A DNA stretch of 64,000 nt from assembly GCA_009746045.1 (NCBI GenBank), contig RPFO01000644.1:401001-465000 (forward strand), read 5' to 3'. A model generated the notes under the pieces. It did no database searches. It saw only the letters and a program-made list of their open reading frames with translations, and was not told where the DNA came from. A program made the translations under genes and the position numbers. This document shows positions 24,306 to 36,572 of this stretch, piece after piece. Within the stretch, counting starts at the first letter, position 1, and every line of letters begins with the position of its first letter. The stretch comes from Mesostigma viride (taxonomy: Eukaryota; Streptophyta; Mesostigmatophyceae; Mesostigmatales; Mesostigmataceae).

Positions 24306-25185
24306 GCTACGTGAGAGTTCTCTTTGACTATGAACCAAACCATTCGTCATGACACACGCATGACACACGCCACACTTGTCAGTCCAGCTAGGAATGCCAA
24401 AACTGTCTTGCTGCCTGAACCATGCAAACAAACCGCATTCCAGTTGCCGTCCTGGCTTTCTACCACACATGCCAACATAAGCAAAGAGGCATCCCGACAA
24501 ATCTAAATTGCTACCCTGTTGCCGATCTCATCTCCTAGAGACTCCGGCATTTCTGTCCCTGGGAATGTCCGGCATTGAGCCACGACCACCAAGGTCGAAG
24601 CATAATATCCTTCAAACAATCTGCACGCTCACACCTCGCGTGTGAGTGGCCCAGCAAACACTGCTTCTAATCTTTCCTTTCTAGAAGCAATCCCTTTGTA
24701 GGGCTGCCAGCGATTTCGCATTCATTCCAGCGATCTGGCTCCGCACCGCAAATTGTCCTTTTCCATTTTCTGTCCAGTCCTCATAACGTTGACCCGCTAT
24801 TCTACACCACAAAGACACCTGGCCTGTCAACAGCCTCGGCGCTGTTGAAGTCCAGCTCCAGCTCCAGCTCCAGCTCCAGCTCCAGCTGTCCACTAACTCG
24901 CGTATGATCCTCTTGACGTTGCGCACTTGTGCTGCCGTCCGCTCAATTCAGTGCTGCGCGCCCAGCTGTGCCTGGCCCGGCGCGCGCGCACGTACGCTTT
25001 CGTCCGCTCTTGTGCTGCGCGCCCGACTGTGCCTGGCCCGGCGCGCCTGCCCCTGCCGCTATGCTGCAAGTACTAGTGTCCCCCCCCCGGTCACTAGCCT
25101 TTGTCGAAAATGCGCAGAAAACAAATTCCTTGCGCACGTCACCGGTCTGTGCATAGTGGGCGCCCGGATGACATAGCTCGCGTCC
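24306..25185. other. host non-coding DNA with simple repeats
   Basis: No gene seen. Contains a (CTCCAG)n run at about 24853-24892 and an imperfect tandem duplication of about 65 bp built on GTGCTGCGCGCCC and TGTGCCTGGCCCGGCGCGC at about 24950-25050, just before the gypsy coding remains. Confidence 0.5.
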
Positions 25186-26318
25186 GTGACAGGGCGTGGC
25201 CAGCCCGACTACGACAACATCATGTATGGTGTCGACCCTGCCGAGGAACTGTGGGACCTCCTTCGCCAGGAATACCTAGTGGAGACCATCAAGGCAGAGC
25301 GTGAGTGGCGCAGTTTCAAGATAGCCGAGGGTGAAACCCCGGAACAATCTTACGAGCGCCTCATGGAGTTCGCCGGCGAAGTGGAGGACTGGTCCGAAAA
25401 GCTGGCGTGTCAGAAATGGCTGCAAGCGCTAGGCTCCAAGGAGATGGAGTTGCCCACGCCGCCCAACGGACAGCCGTGGCGATTGCGGTCACTGTGTATT
25501 GAGGTCAGGGCCATGATGCGACGCCACGCGCTTAAGGCCGGATCTCGGTAAGCACGGTGGTGGCCGAGCTGCAGGCCAAGGTCGACGCGCTGACCAAGGC
25601 CAAGTCGGGTGAGTCGTCCGCCACAAGACAAGCGCGCCCGCAAGGCGGCCACGGTGCTAGCAGGAACCAGGGGGGGTCTCGCAACGCCTCATCGCATGAT
25701 GCAACCCAGGGTAACGCCGCTGGCGGCAACAAGGACGCTGCCGCCCCGACGCGAGCTGGGGGTGGCACGTCCTCACACACGGGTAGGACGGATGCGCGCA
25801 AATCGGGCTGCTTCCTGTGCGGTCAGGATGGGCACATCAAACGTGATTGTCCCAAGGCGTGTAAGAAGTCACACCCAGCAACGGTCCGAACCCATCTGGC
25901 GGGGCAGTGCCCAGCGCCGGGGGTGCACTTTGCGGACGTGGAGGACAAGAAGGTGGACGCAGGGGTGGTCATCATTCAGCCGACGGGCGAGGCGGGGGAG
26001 CGTGAAAGGGAGGATGGGGGATCGCAGGTTCAATACCGGGACGAGGACTTCTCGCGGCCAGCCGACGTGATGGCGTTGGACATCCACGCAGTTGGCGCGC
26101 GAGGGAAGCAAGCACGTGCACCGCCGTCGTTTCAGGTGGGGCAGCCAAGTGAGACTGTGGGGCAGTTGCCTCAGTCCTTTCGCATGGCTCCCGCTCGGAC
26201 CAGCTCCACCCTGGAACACGCACTCCTGCTGGGGCAGAGCAGCGGCGCAGGCTGTTGCCCTTGTACACTATGCCGTCGGTCGTGGACACGCCTGCATACA
26301 CTCCCCGGCAAGTGGTAG
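25186..26318 (+). pseudogene. gypsy Gag remnant with CCHC knuckle
   Basis: The first frame (25186-25551) has the Gag-type stretch LWDLLRQEYLVETIKAEREW and TPEQSYERLMEFAGEVEDW. The next frame (25557-26318) resumes with AELQAKVDALTKAKSG and the knuckle CFLCGQDGHIKRDC at about 25808-25850, followed by a Cys/His-rich AGQCPAPGVHF. One shift near 25550 separates them and the N-terminus is missing. Confidence 0.65.
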
Positions 26319-26569
26319 AGTGGTTCGGTCAGCGGGCCGTGGAGTTGCTCGGGTCGCACGCGTCAGAGGTACAGCGGTACGCTGACAGCATGGACGCCCG
26401 TAGGTTGCACAACGCTGAGACAGCCACATTTGGGCATCGCCCTGCATCGGCTTCGGTAGTCGTGGGTCATGTCGCTCATGGTGTCTTGGACAACGCGCAG
26501 CGGGCGTGCGTAGTGCCTAGGGCACCCACTGTCACCTCATATCCGGATGGTGAGCCAGCAATGGCGTTT

Positions 26570-27140
26570 CAGGCACAGGGGCACGGGGAGCCCCTGAGCA
26601 ACGTGGTCTACGGTAACGACCATGAATTGGTCGTGAAACTGGACAGCGGGCCCAGCCACTGGTCATTAGTGCTCGGCTGGCCCAGATGCTCAACCTAACC
26701 AGGGAGAATGGCGGGTTGCGGGACAGTCATGTGTCCGTGTCGGGCTGGCAGGGCCCTGCCGCTAAACCTTTTGCCATGACTGCGGCTCAGGTAATGGTCA
26801 TCCTCAATCCGCTCAGGCCATCCAACACGGCCTGCATCCCTGTGAATGCCCTTCTGACCGAGCAGTCATCGTATGACGTGCTGGTCGGCATGGAGGTCAT
26901 GTTTCCCGTGCGGCTCGAGGTACGCGTGTGGGAAGGCCGCGCGGTGTACATCGTTGACAGAGACGGTGACGCCATGCGCCAAGCAAGCATCCCGGTGAGC
27001 TGCTACAGCTCGGACACTGGGGCAGTGCGTGTCTCGACGGTCAACCTGGTCGAGGCTGGGTCGCGCGACGCGGTGGTGGAGGTCCGAATGGGGGAGGTCA
27101 CGGCAGCTGGGGGGGCTGTGCGTGATAAGCATCGGCCGTG
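26570..27140 (+). pseudogene. gypsy retropepsin remnant
   Basis: HELVVKLDSGPSHWSLV at about 26625-26675 carries the catalytic D-S-G of retropepsins. After a shift near 26690 the next frame continues MLNLTRENGGLRDSHVSVSG and SSYDVLVGMEVMFPVRLEV, the usual position of the ILGxD motif. The active-site signature is kept but the frame is broken. Confidence 0.6.
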
Positions 27141-27345
27141 CATCCCAACAGCGCTGGTGGGTCGGGCCTCATTGCAGAGCACGTGGGCGGCGCGACAGCA
27201 GCCACAAGCGCGGCAGGCCTTTTTGCGTCAGCACGTCATAAACGCGGTGCGGCAGCAACAACTTTCTCATCTCCAGCGGCAATCTCAGTCACAAGTGGCT
27301 GTCGCGACAACCGAAGGTAACTTCTGTGCCGATGTTCTGGCAGAG

Positions 27346-28137
27346 TCGCGGGTGTTGTCCGAAGGGGTTGTCTTGCTGGAATTGTTTGCTGGGATGGGAG
27401 ACAGGCTGGCTGGTTTTCTCGCTGCAGGCGGTACGTGCCACACGTTGATCGCTGTGGAGCCGTCTTCTACAGCTCGGGCAGTGTACAGGCATCACTGGGC
27501 CCAGTTGTCTGCCCTGGCTTCGCGTCGTTGGACTCTTGCAGCAGCTGCAGGACCAGCCACTAGCGTATCCTTTTGGCCGACGACAGCCCTCACGAGGTAG
27601 TGAGGAAGGACTGGGCCCAGATCGTGGACATCTTAGGGGCACCAGTCACGTGCGACAATGCAGGATTGGGCGGGCTCACCCACAGGAACCGCGCATTCTG
27701 GACCAACCTTGCACTCACCACCACCATCCAGGCAGTGGTAGATGCGATCACAAGACAACATGACGGCATGCCCGCGGAGGTGGCGCTGCCACCACATTTG
27801 GTCACGCAGCGGGTAGACGTCGCCGATCGGCACCCTTACGCGCCCGTCAATCACGTAGGTAAGCCTATGTGCGCTCTTCCCACCTTGGTTAGTGACCATG
27901 CAGGGGTCATCGCCCTACAGGGACTTGGGCAAGGGTTTGGTATGGGACACCGGCACGGGTTTGTTGGTGCAGCCGCCCGCTGAGTTTCGGGAGGTGAGCA
28001 TGGGGTTCCATGTGGGGGCGTCCGCCGCTGAGGGGGTTTTAGAGGCCACTAGGTGGTCTCTCGTTGGGCAAGCCATGTCAGCCTTCCAGGTTGGGTATGT
28101 TCTGCGGGCCGCAATGCAAGTGCGCCAGGGTGGGTGA
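27346..28137 (+). pseudogene. C5-cytosine DNA methyltransferase domain (DNMT3-like), decayed
   Basis: VVLLELFAGMGDRLAGFLAAG (27370-27432) is methyltransferase motif I, with AVEPSSTARAVYRHH as motif II. GAPVTCDNAGLGGLTHRNRAFWTNLA (about 27637-27714) aligns with the region before and including the HRxRxFWxN motif of DNMT3-type enzymes. EFREVSMGFHVGAS and WSLVGQAMSAFQVGYVL (about 27985-28100) fit motifs IX-X. Motif IV with the catalytic Pro-Cys is not visible: only about 100 nt separate motif II from the later block and the frame shifts there, so this copy is inactive. The domain would methylate cytosine in DNA. Confidence 0.7.
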
Positions 28138-28474
28138 GACATCCCCACATGGTGCACCGCCACCGCCTGTCAGTGCCCACGCGGCTGGTGTCCAGCCAAC
28201 AGCGTCCGGCGGCACTGGGTCGCCATGGAGATCGCGGCTGCTTCAACTATGGAGCGTTATGCTCATGACGTCCTTGTTGTCCAGCACGGTGTTCACTGGA
28301 GCGCCCACCCTGCAGCAATCGCTCGGTCGCGCAGTCCATGCCATTCAGCAGGTGAGCATCACACCCGGTGTAGCTGCATTTTCCCTTTTTCACGATGCGG
28401 CTGTCGGGGGGCCTTGTCTCGACGGTAGGAGTGCTGCAGTCGCAGATCCTGCTGCCTCCCACATATGGGCCATA

Positions 28475-29464
28475 GGTGAGCACCTCACCGCCGCACAACG
28501 CAAGGCTATGGAGCACTGGTTGCATTCTGCACGCTCAGTTTTCGCTTTCAGCAGTGAAGAACTAGGGTGCTACAACGGGGGCTGCATGGGGGTCCCACTA
28601 GATACGGATCAGCCCGTATTCAGGCGGCAGCATAGGCTGAGCCCGGCTGAGCTGGAATTCGTAGATGCTGACTGTCGAGAGCTAGAGGCAGCTGGGATCA
28701 TCCGCGCTTCATCCTCCAGTTATGCAGCTGCCACGGTGGTTGCACCCAAGAAGGATGCCATCACAGGCGAGTGGACAGGTATGCGCATGGCCACTGACCT
28801 GTGTCAGCTGAACGCGCACACTCCTGTTGATAGGTACCCCATGCCTCGGGTCGATGATGTTTTGGATAAAATATCTCCCCAGGTCAAGTATGTGTCGTCG
28901 CTAGATTTACGTAGCGGCTTCCATGAGGTCGTAGAGGCAGATCAGCGCAAGCTGGCCTTTTGGGGTGGGACCCGTCTGTACGAATGGGTTCGCATGCCAT
29001 TCGGACATCGCAACGCTAGTGCGGTGTTCCAACGTGCCATGGACCAGGTGCTGGTAGGGTTGCCATTTGCAGCCTGCTACATAGACGATGTCATTGTCTT
29101 TAGCGAGACGCTTGACCAGCACTTAGCTCACCTCGATCAGGTTCGGATAGCCCTAGATAGGGCCAACATGCGGCTGCACCCTGAAAAGTGCAAGTTCGCA
29201 CAGCAGACCATAGGGTTTCTTGGCCATCAGATTGTACCGGGTGGCTGGACCCCTGAGGCAGCCAAAGTAGAAGCCATCAGCAACGCCGCAGTGCCCATCG
29301 ACATCTCGGGGGTGCGTGCGAATCTCGGGCAAGCTGGCCCGTATTATCGAGGATATATTCAGAATTTTGTGGCACGCGTGGTGAGCGACATACCTTCATG
29401 CAGGCTAATTAGTTTCATGCCACTGGATCGCCTGAGCCAAGAACTTGCACTCAGCATCCACTAG
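28475..29464 (+). pseudogene. gypsy reverse transcriptase, 3' truncated
   Basis: Within an uninterrupted frame: FRRQHRLSPAELEFVDADC, GIIRASSSSYAAATVVAPKK, MATDLCQLNAHT, YPMPRVDDVLD, YVSSLDLRSGFHEV (first Asp), WVRMPFGHRNASAVFQRAMD and AACYIDDVIVFSET (YIDD catalytic pair), then LHPEKCKFAQQTIGFLGHQI. This is a Ty3/gypsy-type RT with all core motifs. The frame continues about 40 residues further and stops at 29464 with no RNase H or integrase. Confidence 0.85.
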
Positions 29465-30106
29465 ACGCCGTGTGCATGCCCCTATCCTCATCAGATTCAC
29501 GCCAAATGAAACTCAAAGTACACCATGAATGAAAACATTGCAGGGGTACACCATGTCACAGCACCACATGGATCTAGGAACCGGTTCATGGCTCGTATTT
29601 AGTTTAATTTATCCATTGAACGTCTCATGCCTGAATTTACTACAGAATTCAATTAACCTCCAAAATTCTCGTCAATCCCTGTATTTGTGCCTCCTCTTAC
29701 ATTTGCAATAGCTAAAAAATATAAAATTGCTTCAAATGATTTGGTAAACGCAGAACTTCTGCGCTGGAAATGATTGTTGTGGGTTGCCCCACTTTACAGC
29801 GGTATCAACGATTATTAGCCAAGTATTTTGTCGTATACTCACGCGCCTCCGTTGGGAGAGTCACGGGGTACCGACTTTTGAGTAGGTACCTTTCATCCCT
29901 GGTTGATATATGGACTTCCTACGTATGAACTAGTAACTATCGAGCACTGTTAATTGATCAATTCATTCATTCATCCATTCATTCACGTGCCTCCATTGGG
30001 GCATGTGTTGATCGCATTTTGCATTCCATAAATAGATAAACAAAGGTGCGAGTGTCCTTCTTACCCTGAAACCCACGACAGGCATGTTGCATACCAACCA
30101 TCTTCC
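29465..30106. other. non-coding gap, 3' side of CDC123
   Basis: AT-richer than its surroundings. No gene seen. Contains a run of CATTCATT words at about 29962-29990. TTACA at about 29697 would read TGTAA on the minus strand, the usual green-algal polyadenylation word, but other positions are possible. Confidence 0.4.
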
Positions 30107-33100
30107 CTACTGACGTTCCTCCGCCTTTAACCTGCTGATCATCTGCTCGATCGCACTCCCCTCCGACATGTCATACAGGTCCAGCGGCACGCCACACATG
30201 TTCTTCCAGCCGGGCAAGATGACCCCCTCCTGCGAGGTGACCACCCGGAACTCTACCGCCTCGGGCGCTCCACCCGAAGCAGCAGCGTCCCGATGGGCGC
30301 CACTGTCCCCTTGACAGCATGCAGCAGCACCATTATCAGAACATGCCCGATCGTGGCCTTGGGCGTGTGTTGTTGGCGCCAGAATATGGCACGGCGGAGG
30401 CCCCCCCCGCATCGTCAGCTCCTCCCAGGTGAAAAGCAGCGGGTTGGTTGACCCACCGAGCGGGTTGAAGTCAATGATCTTCACGGCCGACATGTCCGAC
30501 TTGACGTACACGTCAAAGGTGTCTGTGCGCAACATGAAAGCACAGACAGGCCAACAAGGCACACATCCTCAAGTTTACTTATTTATAGGTGTGCTGGGCA
30601 TGGGGTATGCAGGAAGCCGTGCAGCAAGTGTGTTAAAAAACGCTGCTGGCTGTTCCTCAGAATGAAAATGACGTGCTTAGTGTTGTGTATACAAGTAGAC
30701 GAGACATTGCACATCAGTCTAATGGGTGGCAACCGCCTGACCTGCAAACGCGGAATGAGGACGGAAAACCAGGTTGTGCATTCTAGAGCACGAGGGTTCT
30801 ACCAAAGTAGCAAATCACCACCAATGAGGTGGGAAACACAACATTCATGATAGTGACAATGATAGATACTACAGTACTAATTACACAAACTATACCACTC
30901 TTGTACTTTTGTTCATGCATGATGATGACAACGACCAGAGAGTAATCGTGATACTAACAAAAGAATGGAATCATGATACTAACAAAAGAATGGAATCGTG
31001 ATACTAACAATAGAATGGAATCGTGATACTCACAATAGAATGGAATCGTGATACTAACAATAGAATGGAATCGTGACAGGCGTTGCTCCTCAACAACCTT
31101 CCCAGCGGAACTCACAGTCGTCATCGGGGAAGTTTGGCAGCACCCGCTCCTCAAAGCTGGCCACGATTGCCTCCCTGATCTCGTTGCGGCATGCGTCCGC
31201 CAGCAGCATGTCATAGCAGGTAGACACGTCCCGCTGGCAGATGCCTGCAGGGGGGGGGAAAGGGGGGGTACAGACAACAGAGAAGAACACCGAAGGACAC
31301 ATAAGAACAAATAAAAACACATATGAACATAAGAACGCATAAGAACACATAAGAGCGGATAAGAACACATAAGAATACATAAGAGCACATAAGAACGCAT
31401 AAGAACACATAAGAACGCATAAGAACGCATAAGAACGCATAAGAACGCATAAGAACGCATAAGAACGCATAAGAACACATAAGAACACATAAGAGCGGAT
31501 AAGAACACATAAGAACACAAAAAAACACATAAGAACACATAAGAACACAAAGAACACATAAGAACACATAAGAACACATAAGAACACATAAGAACACATA
31601 AGAACACATAAGAACACATAAGAACACATAAGAACACATAACACCACGGCAGGATGACGACAAACGTTAGGGATGAAGATAAGAGTCAAAATGAGGACAG
31701 AACAAGGCCCTAGACTAAGGACACGTTTAAGGAGGACAGGAGTCCGAACGGGGGTGAAAGGACAAGGATACTATAGGGTGCGGGTGAGGCTTACGCACCG
31801 CTGGCATGATGGGCACAGGGTGGGCTCCTATTATGTTGTTTATTGCTACGCTGATCTAATGGGTCCATGGCGGGGCACATGCTGGAAGTGGCACAGGATG
31901 ATGCGGTGTGCTGGCGGCGGTCGTGTGCACACACGTGCCACCCATGCCCTAGCCCTGTTTCACACCCAATTACTTTCAAGTCCATGCGCCCTTCCTACCA
32001 TAGTGTTATCATAACATAGCCCGAGCCCATCCACCAGCACGCACCGACTAGTCGCCCCTCCAGCACGAAGCAGCGAAACTCCAACTCGGGCCGAAGTGGG
32101 TACCACTGACGCAGCGCCAGCTGATAGGTCACGAGCGGGGCGGCGGGGCCTGATGAGTCCGCACGATCATCACCACCCCCGCTGGTTGCAGTGTGGGAGG
32201 AGGAAGAAGGCGGTTCTGAGGACACCTCAACCACGCCACCGCTGTTGGTGGCTTGTTCGGGGGAGGAGTCGGACGTGGGTGGCGTGGCCCTGGGCGCATC
32301 GCTGCACTGCTCGAAACTGCTCCCGACACAAAAGCGACGTCACAAGCAGCGGGATGCGCACCCAGAAGAGACGCGTCGGAACCGATGCCGAAAGAAATAT
32401 AACAAAAGAAATATCGTCAGGAGGTGGGATCGGCGTAGGGTATTAAGGCAATCATCTGAGGACACGTGACGCAACTAACTAGGCACCATTACAACTGGCC
32501 TCCCCTCGTCCAGCCTTGCACTGAAGGACTGATTTGTAAATGCCGGGTGCGGAGCACTTATCATACGACGGGGGTATTCGGGGGCGTGGCGCCCGCTGGC
32601 ATGCCTGGGCAAGCGCATGTGTGGCCATGGACACGGAATGCATGCACATAGGTAGCATGGTATGGCACGTATCCCGTTTGCATTTCTCCCCGTGGAAAAC
32701 GGGCAGATCTTCCACATGCAGACCACACGCGGGGGGTCTCACGGTGTGTCATGGTAACTATACGCTAGTAATGCAGACCACGGGCGGGGGGTCTCACGGT
32801 GTGTCATGGTCACTATACGCTAGTAATGCAGACCACGCGCGGGGGGTCTCACGGTGTGTCATGGTCACTATACGCTAGTAATGCAGACCACGCGCGGGGG
32901 GTCTGACTGGCATCAGGACAACGAGGACCCGTCTGCAACTGAAGCACACGTACGCGTGGCACAGGTCGTGGGTGACGTTGTCAGAACTCTTTAGCATGAG
33001 CAGCACCTCCCCCGCCGACGTGCACTTGACGGTGCCTGAGCTGGTCACCCATTGCGCATCCTGCGGGCATGACGGCACGCCAGGAAACCGTGCCGAACAG

Positions 33101-34923
33101 CGAGTGTTATTGGGCAGTAGTAACAAGCACTATTCTGTGGGAATATGCTAACAAGCGGTCTTGGAGAGTACTAAACATATGGTCGGACGGTCATGCTGCT
33201 TATTATTATCTTATTTGAACAATACATCGTACACGTTCATGTGGCCGGACGGGCACAAAGGTACGCATGGACGCATGCACGGAGGATGGGGCGATGCACG
33301 CCCACGCCCACGCCCACGCCCACGCCCACGCCCACGCCCACGCCCACGCCCACGCCCACGCCCACGCCCACGCCCACGCCCACGCCCACGCCCACGCCCA
33401 CGCCCACGCCCACGCCCACGCCCACGCCCACGCCCACGCCCACGCCCACGCCCACGCCCACGCCCACGCCCACACCCACGCCCACGCCCACGCCCATGCC
33501 CACGCCCATACACTCGCCCACACGCACACACATGCATGAACGTGCATGCATTTATGCCTTTGCGTTTGCACGTGCATGTGCTGGGGGGGGGGAGGCGGCA
33601 TCTGGCAGGTTTGCACGCGCACAATGACCAGGGACGCGGAAGCTGGAAGCAGCCAAGTAGGCGCCAGCAGGAGGGGTGGCATCCAGCCACGGTTCATGAC
33701 CGCAGTTCCCCAAAACCATCACTGCCGGCCCAAAACTTCCGGACCCGCGGTCCAACCAAGAGAATGGACCACCAGCACGGTCACAGCAGCTGGCCCTTAG
33801 GATGTCGCAACCACCCAGGGCCGCTTCAATGACCACTGCTACCTGGACCCCGTACTAAGAAGGTCAGTGCAATGCCCGGGCGAAGCACGGATTTGCGCGG
33901 AAGATGGACCTTTCGATTGACATCGCCGACTTGGTTGAGCTTCCAGAGGGTGGCCTCGTGGCAAGCAGCACCCTCAAGCCACGCCAACCAACAGGGCACC
34001 ACAGCAAGCGCCTCCTGTTTCATGTGGCGTTGCCCGTAGGGGCCAGGTACAACCACCGGCATGTTTTTGACTCACAAAACCCGCAGGCGACCAAGGGGCC
34101 AGCGCCGGACCAGCCTCGTCAGCCCCGGGGGCAACCCAGGCTATCCCTGCCGTCCCGGGAACATTGGTTTGGGCATGTCACCCCTCGTGGGCCAGCCGAT
34201 ACCAACCGGAGCGATAACCAGCAACCCATGGCCCGACCGGCAACCCACCGCGGGTTAAGCATGACACCTGCCTACAAGTATCGAGAGGGGGCGAAGTCCC
34301 TGACAGGGGTCTGGATCCCCCCCGTCCAAGGTGCACGCGAGGCAGGTTCCCGATACCTTTGGGCAGCTCCAGTTGAGTTTTGGCACGACCGCCCCCCCCA
34401 GCTCCTTGATGGCCTCGTTGATGGAGGCCTCCAGGTCAGGGAAGGAGAGCAGCCGCTGGGGAGGGGGGCGGAGGGGGGGGGGGAGACGGAAAGAAGGGGG
34501 AGGGGAGGGGGAGAGTTGGGTGGGTGGGGAGGGGACCAAGGAAACCGGGTTAGGGCAGGACGGCGGGGGAGAAGGCTAGGCATGTGCGGGTGTATGATGG
34601 TGAGCAAACACCGGCTCAGAGAAGGCGGCTTGTGCTACACCACACATGGCGAGTGCTACAAACCCGAGGCCTGTGCAGGACAGCACACAAACAGACTAGG
34701 ACACCAGGAGCAGTGGCTGGCCACAGGGGATTCGGCACGGCAGGAGTGGACGTGTGTCTGTGGGGACGTGTAACAGGTACATGCTTGGCCATACCCATCC
34801 GATACCGAGTCACTCATTGTGGTGGTGCTGCACGCCGCATGCACAGCGGGCGGCCACATGGGCAGCGCACCACGCAAGTAGAAGCTGCCCTGCAATTTGT
34901 TTACGGCGGCCTGCAATTACCTA

Positions 34924-34957
<34 letters not shown>

Positions 34958-35643
34958 CTGTATAATGACATGGCTCCAAGGTTGTCACGTGTGCATAAAA
35001 CAAGTCCTACTTGTACAACCCAAGTACCTGTGTAGTCAACCAGTACTACGCATTGGACAGTCCAAGCGCCTTGACCCCAGCACGTGCCACTGTATGCCCG
35101 AGCTGCCTGTGAACATTGAAGGTCCATTCAGTACTAACTACCTTGGGGGCACTGCCTACCTTTGGGGGTGCCTCGGCATCCTCGTCTCCTGTCTCGGCGG
35201 CGGTGTCGTCGTCGGACGACCAATCCTGGTAATCATCCTCCGTGAGGCCGAACGTGTCGATCTTCTGCCTCGTGGGCATCTGCGACGAATCCGCATGGCA
35301 ATCACGTATCCCGGGTCAGAGGTTGCAGGAGGCATCCATGCGAAGCGGCGCAACATCGCCGCGCCGTCACGCAGGACAGGCGCGGTTCGCAAGGGCGTCC
35401 AGCAGCAGTCACATCACGGCATTTTCGCTCCTGACAAGTAGATGATCATTTGCAGGAGCAACCTACCCCATCCGCAGAGTTTGTCATGAACACGCCGCCA
35501 TCATCGAGCAGATAATCAATAAACTCCTGCGGGATAGGAAGTATTCGTGTCCTTAGGCTCCATCGCTTCATTTGAGGATACCATTCCGAATACTGGCAGT
35601 TCAGTACCTGTTTGCAAGTGGGACGTCTCAGGGACGTCACCAT
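30107..35643 (-). CDS. CDC123: CDC123, eIF2 assembly factor, seven exons
   Basis: Exons: 35467-35643, 35160-35279, 34357-34455, 32954-33060, 32045-32316, 31098-31244, 30107-30522. All join in phase with GT-AG introns, giving 445 residues. Family signatures: [18 protein letters not shown] and [14 protein letters not shown] (exon 1), [10 protein letters not shown] (2), [15 protein letters not shown] (3), [16 protein letters not shown] (4), [19 protein letters not shown] (5), [15 protein letters not shown] (6), [20 protein letters not shown] and LLFTWEEL (7). CDC123 has an ATP-grasp fold and promotes assembly of eIF2 with its gamma subunit, so it controls translation initiation. It is longer than the usual 330-360 residues because of low-complexity inserts in exons 5 (about residues 172-225) and 7 (about 340-390). 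Donors of exons 3 and 6 (GTATCG, GTTGTT) are weak. Confidence 0.88.
30957..31075. repeat. 26-bp tandem repeat in the last CDC123 intron
   Basis: Five copies of a unit around AGAATGGAATCGTGATACTA, ending 23 bp from exon 6 (31098). Confidence 0.8.
31310..31640. repeat. 10-bp minisatellite ACATAAGAAC in CDC123 intron 5
   Basis: About 32 units of ACATAAGAAC/GCATAAGAAC with small variants. Open frames across it on the minus strand encode only repeated Cys-Val-Leu-Met words and are not genes. Confidence 0.85.
32716..32905. repeat. 55-bp tandem repeat in CDC123 intron 4
   Basis: Three and a half copies with exact 55-bp spacing of ATGCAGACCA (32716, 32771, 32826, 32881). Copies differ at a few bases; the array ends about 50 bp from exon 4. 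Confidence 0.85.
33296..33515. repeat. (CCCACG)n hexanucleotide repeat in CDC123 intron 3
   Basis: About 35 units of CCCACG with a few variants near the right end. All frames through it are open, giving spurious Pro-Arg, Ala-His or Gly-Val frames. Confidence 0.9.
34922..34955. repeat. (GCT)11 trinucleotide run in CDC123 intron 2
   Basis: Eleven tandem GCT triplets inside the intron between exons 2 and 3. Confidence 0.85.
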
Positions 35644-35916
35644 TGTGTTAACAAAGAAACTATTGATTCTGCGCCAAGTTTACAGTCCTCTCAACGTTGT
35701 CAGCATCTAAGCACGTTGATTGCATAACCAAACGTCACGGGCATCATGAATGTGTTTCTCCCAACTTCGTCGAAGCCAACACGCCGCGTTCAGACGGAAC
35801 TAAACCGATGAAATGAGCTGTTACGGCATGCGTATGCCGAAAATTTTCTGCCTAATAATGCCGCTATTGAAATTATGCATAACCCCAGTATAACCCGCAA
35901 GCTCTTTCACTTTTCC

Positions 35917-36572
35917 AGTGGAGGAAGCTGCACTAAGTGCACTTGCCACAATTTTTCTGCCATCCGCCGCCGAGGGCAGGCCCATGGTGCCCTTCGGCAG
36001 CAAAACTCGTACAACGACCGTCCTGAATGCGTGCCACGTGGATCTGGCGGGAAACCTAGTGTCACTTTTTCAAGTGCTAGGACCTACGAGCACATTGCGA
36101 GCATTTTTTATTTGTCCTGTCAGAACCGGCGCGGCGCGAAAACTCGAGCACGACAAAATCGACTTGCAGATATTATGGAGGTCGTCCGCAGGAGAAAAGG
36201 TCGATCGATTCCCAAGCCCTTGCACCCGTGGGCTGTCTGCGGGAAAAGCGTCCCTTGCGCCAAGCAAAAACAAAGCCGCCTCGCCAAAAGGACGCCACAA
36301 CGTCGAGCAAATCCCAATTAGGACAGTCCCGGAGTTTCTGACCATGGCGATCGCGACAAACCAGCTTTGCCTGGGGACTGTGGCCACTCCTTTTGGGCTT
36401 GGGGGCCGCCTGTGCTGCAGATCTTTTTCCCGAAGGAAATCCTCCAATACCGCTGCCAAATCGCCCTCTCCCAGACTGGCTGTAGCAGGGCTGAGCGACA
36501 ATGAAGAAGGCGACGACGCATGGCGCGCGGAAATGGCGGTATTGAAATTCCGCATTGAACGATTGAGGTGTG
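35917..36572 (+). other. possible exon, unassigned; open on both strands
   Basis: A plus-strand frame of about 218 codons begins after a good acceptor (CTTTTCCAG at 35908-35916) and ends before GTGTGT at 36573. The end has protein-like character (LSDNEEGDDAWRAEMAVLKF). The minus strand is also open here (36070-36687). Its phase does not join the exon at 37085 through the obvious donor; a weaker donor GTATTG near 36539 would fit. I do not recognise either translation. Confidence 0.25.

Larger units (their letters stand above)
25186..29464 (+). mobile_element. decayed Ty3/gypsy element with a cytosine-methyltransferase domain
   Basis: Coding remains in order: Gag (25186-25551), zinc knuckle (25557-26318), retropepsin (about 26600-26980), C5-methyltransferase-like domain (27346-28137) and reverse transcriptase (about 28475-29330). 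Frame changes occur near 25550, 26690, 27560 and 27900-28000. No RNase H, integrase or LTRs are visible, so both ends are lost. The order PR-MTase-RT places the methyltransferase inside pol. Confidence 0.8.

Noticed and set aside
31211-31689. Minus-strand frames of 150-227 aa rich in Cys-Val-Leu-Met
   Set aside because: They translate the ACATAAGAAC minisatellite; all frames are open because of the repeat.
33161-33832. Long frames of Pro-Arg, Ala-His or Gly-Val repeats
   Set aside because: They translate a (CCCACG)n hexanucleotide in an intron of CDC123.
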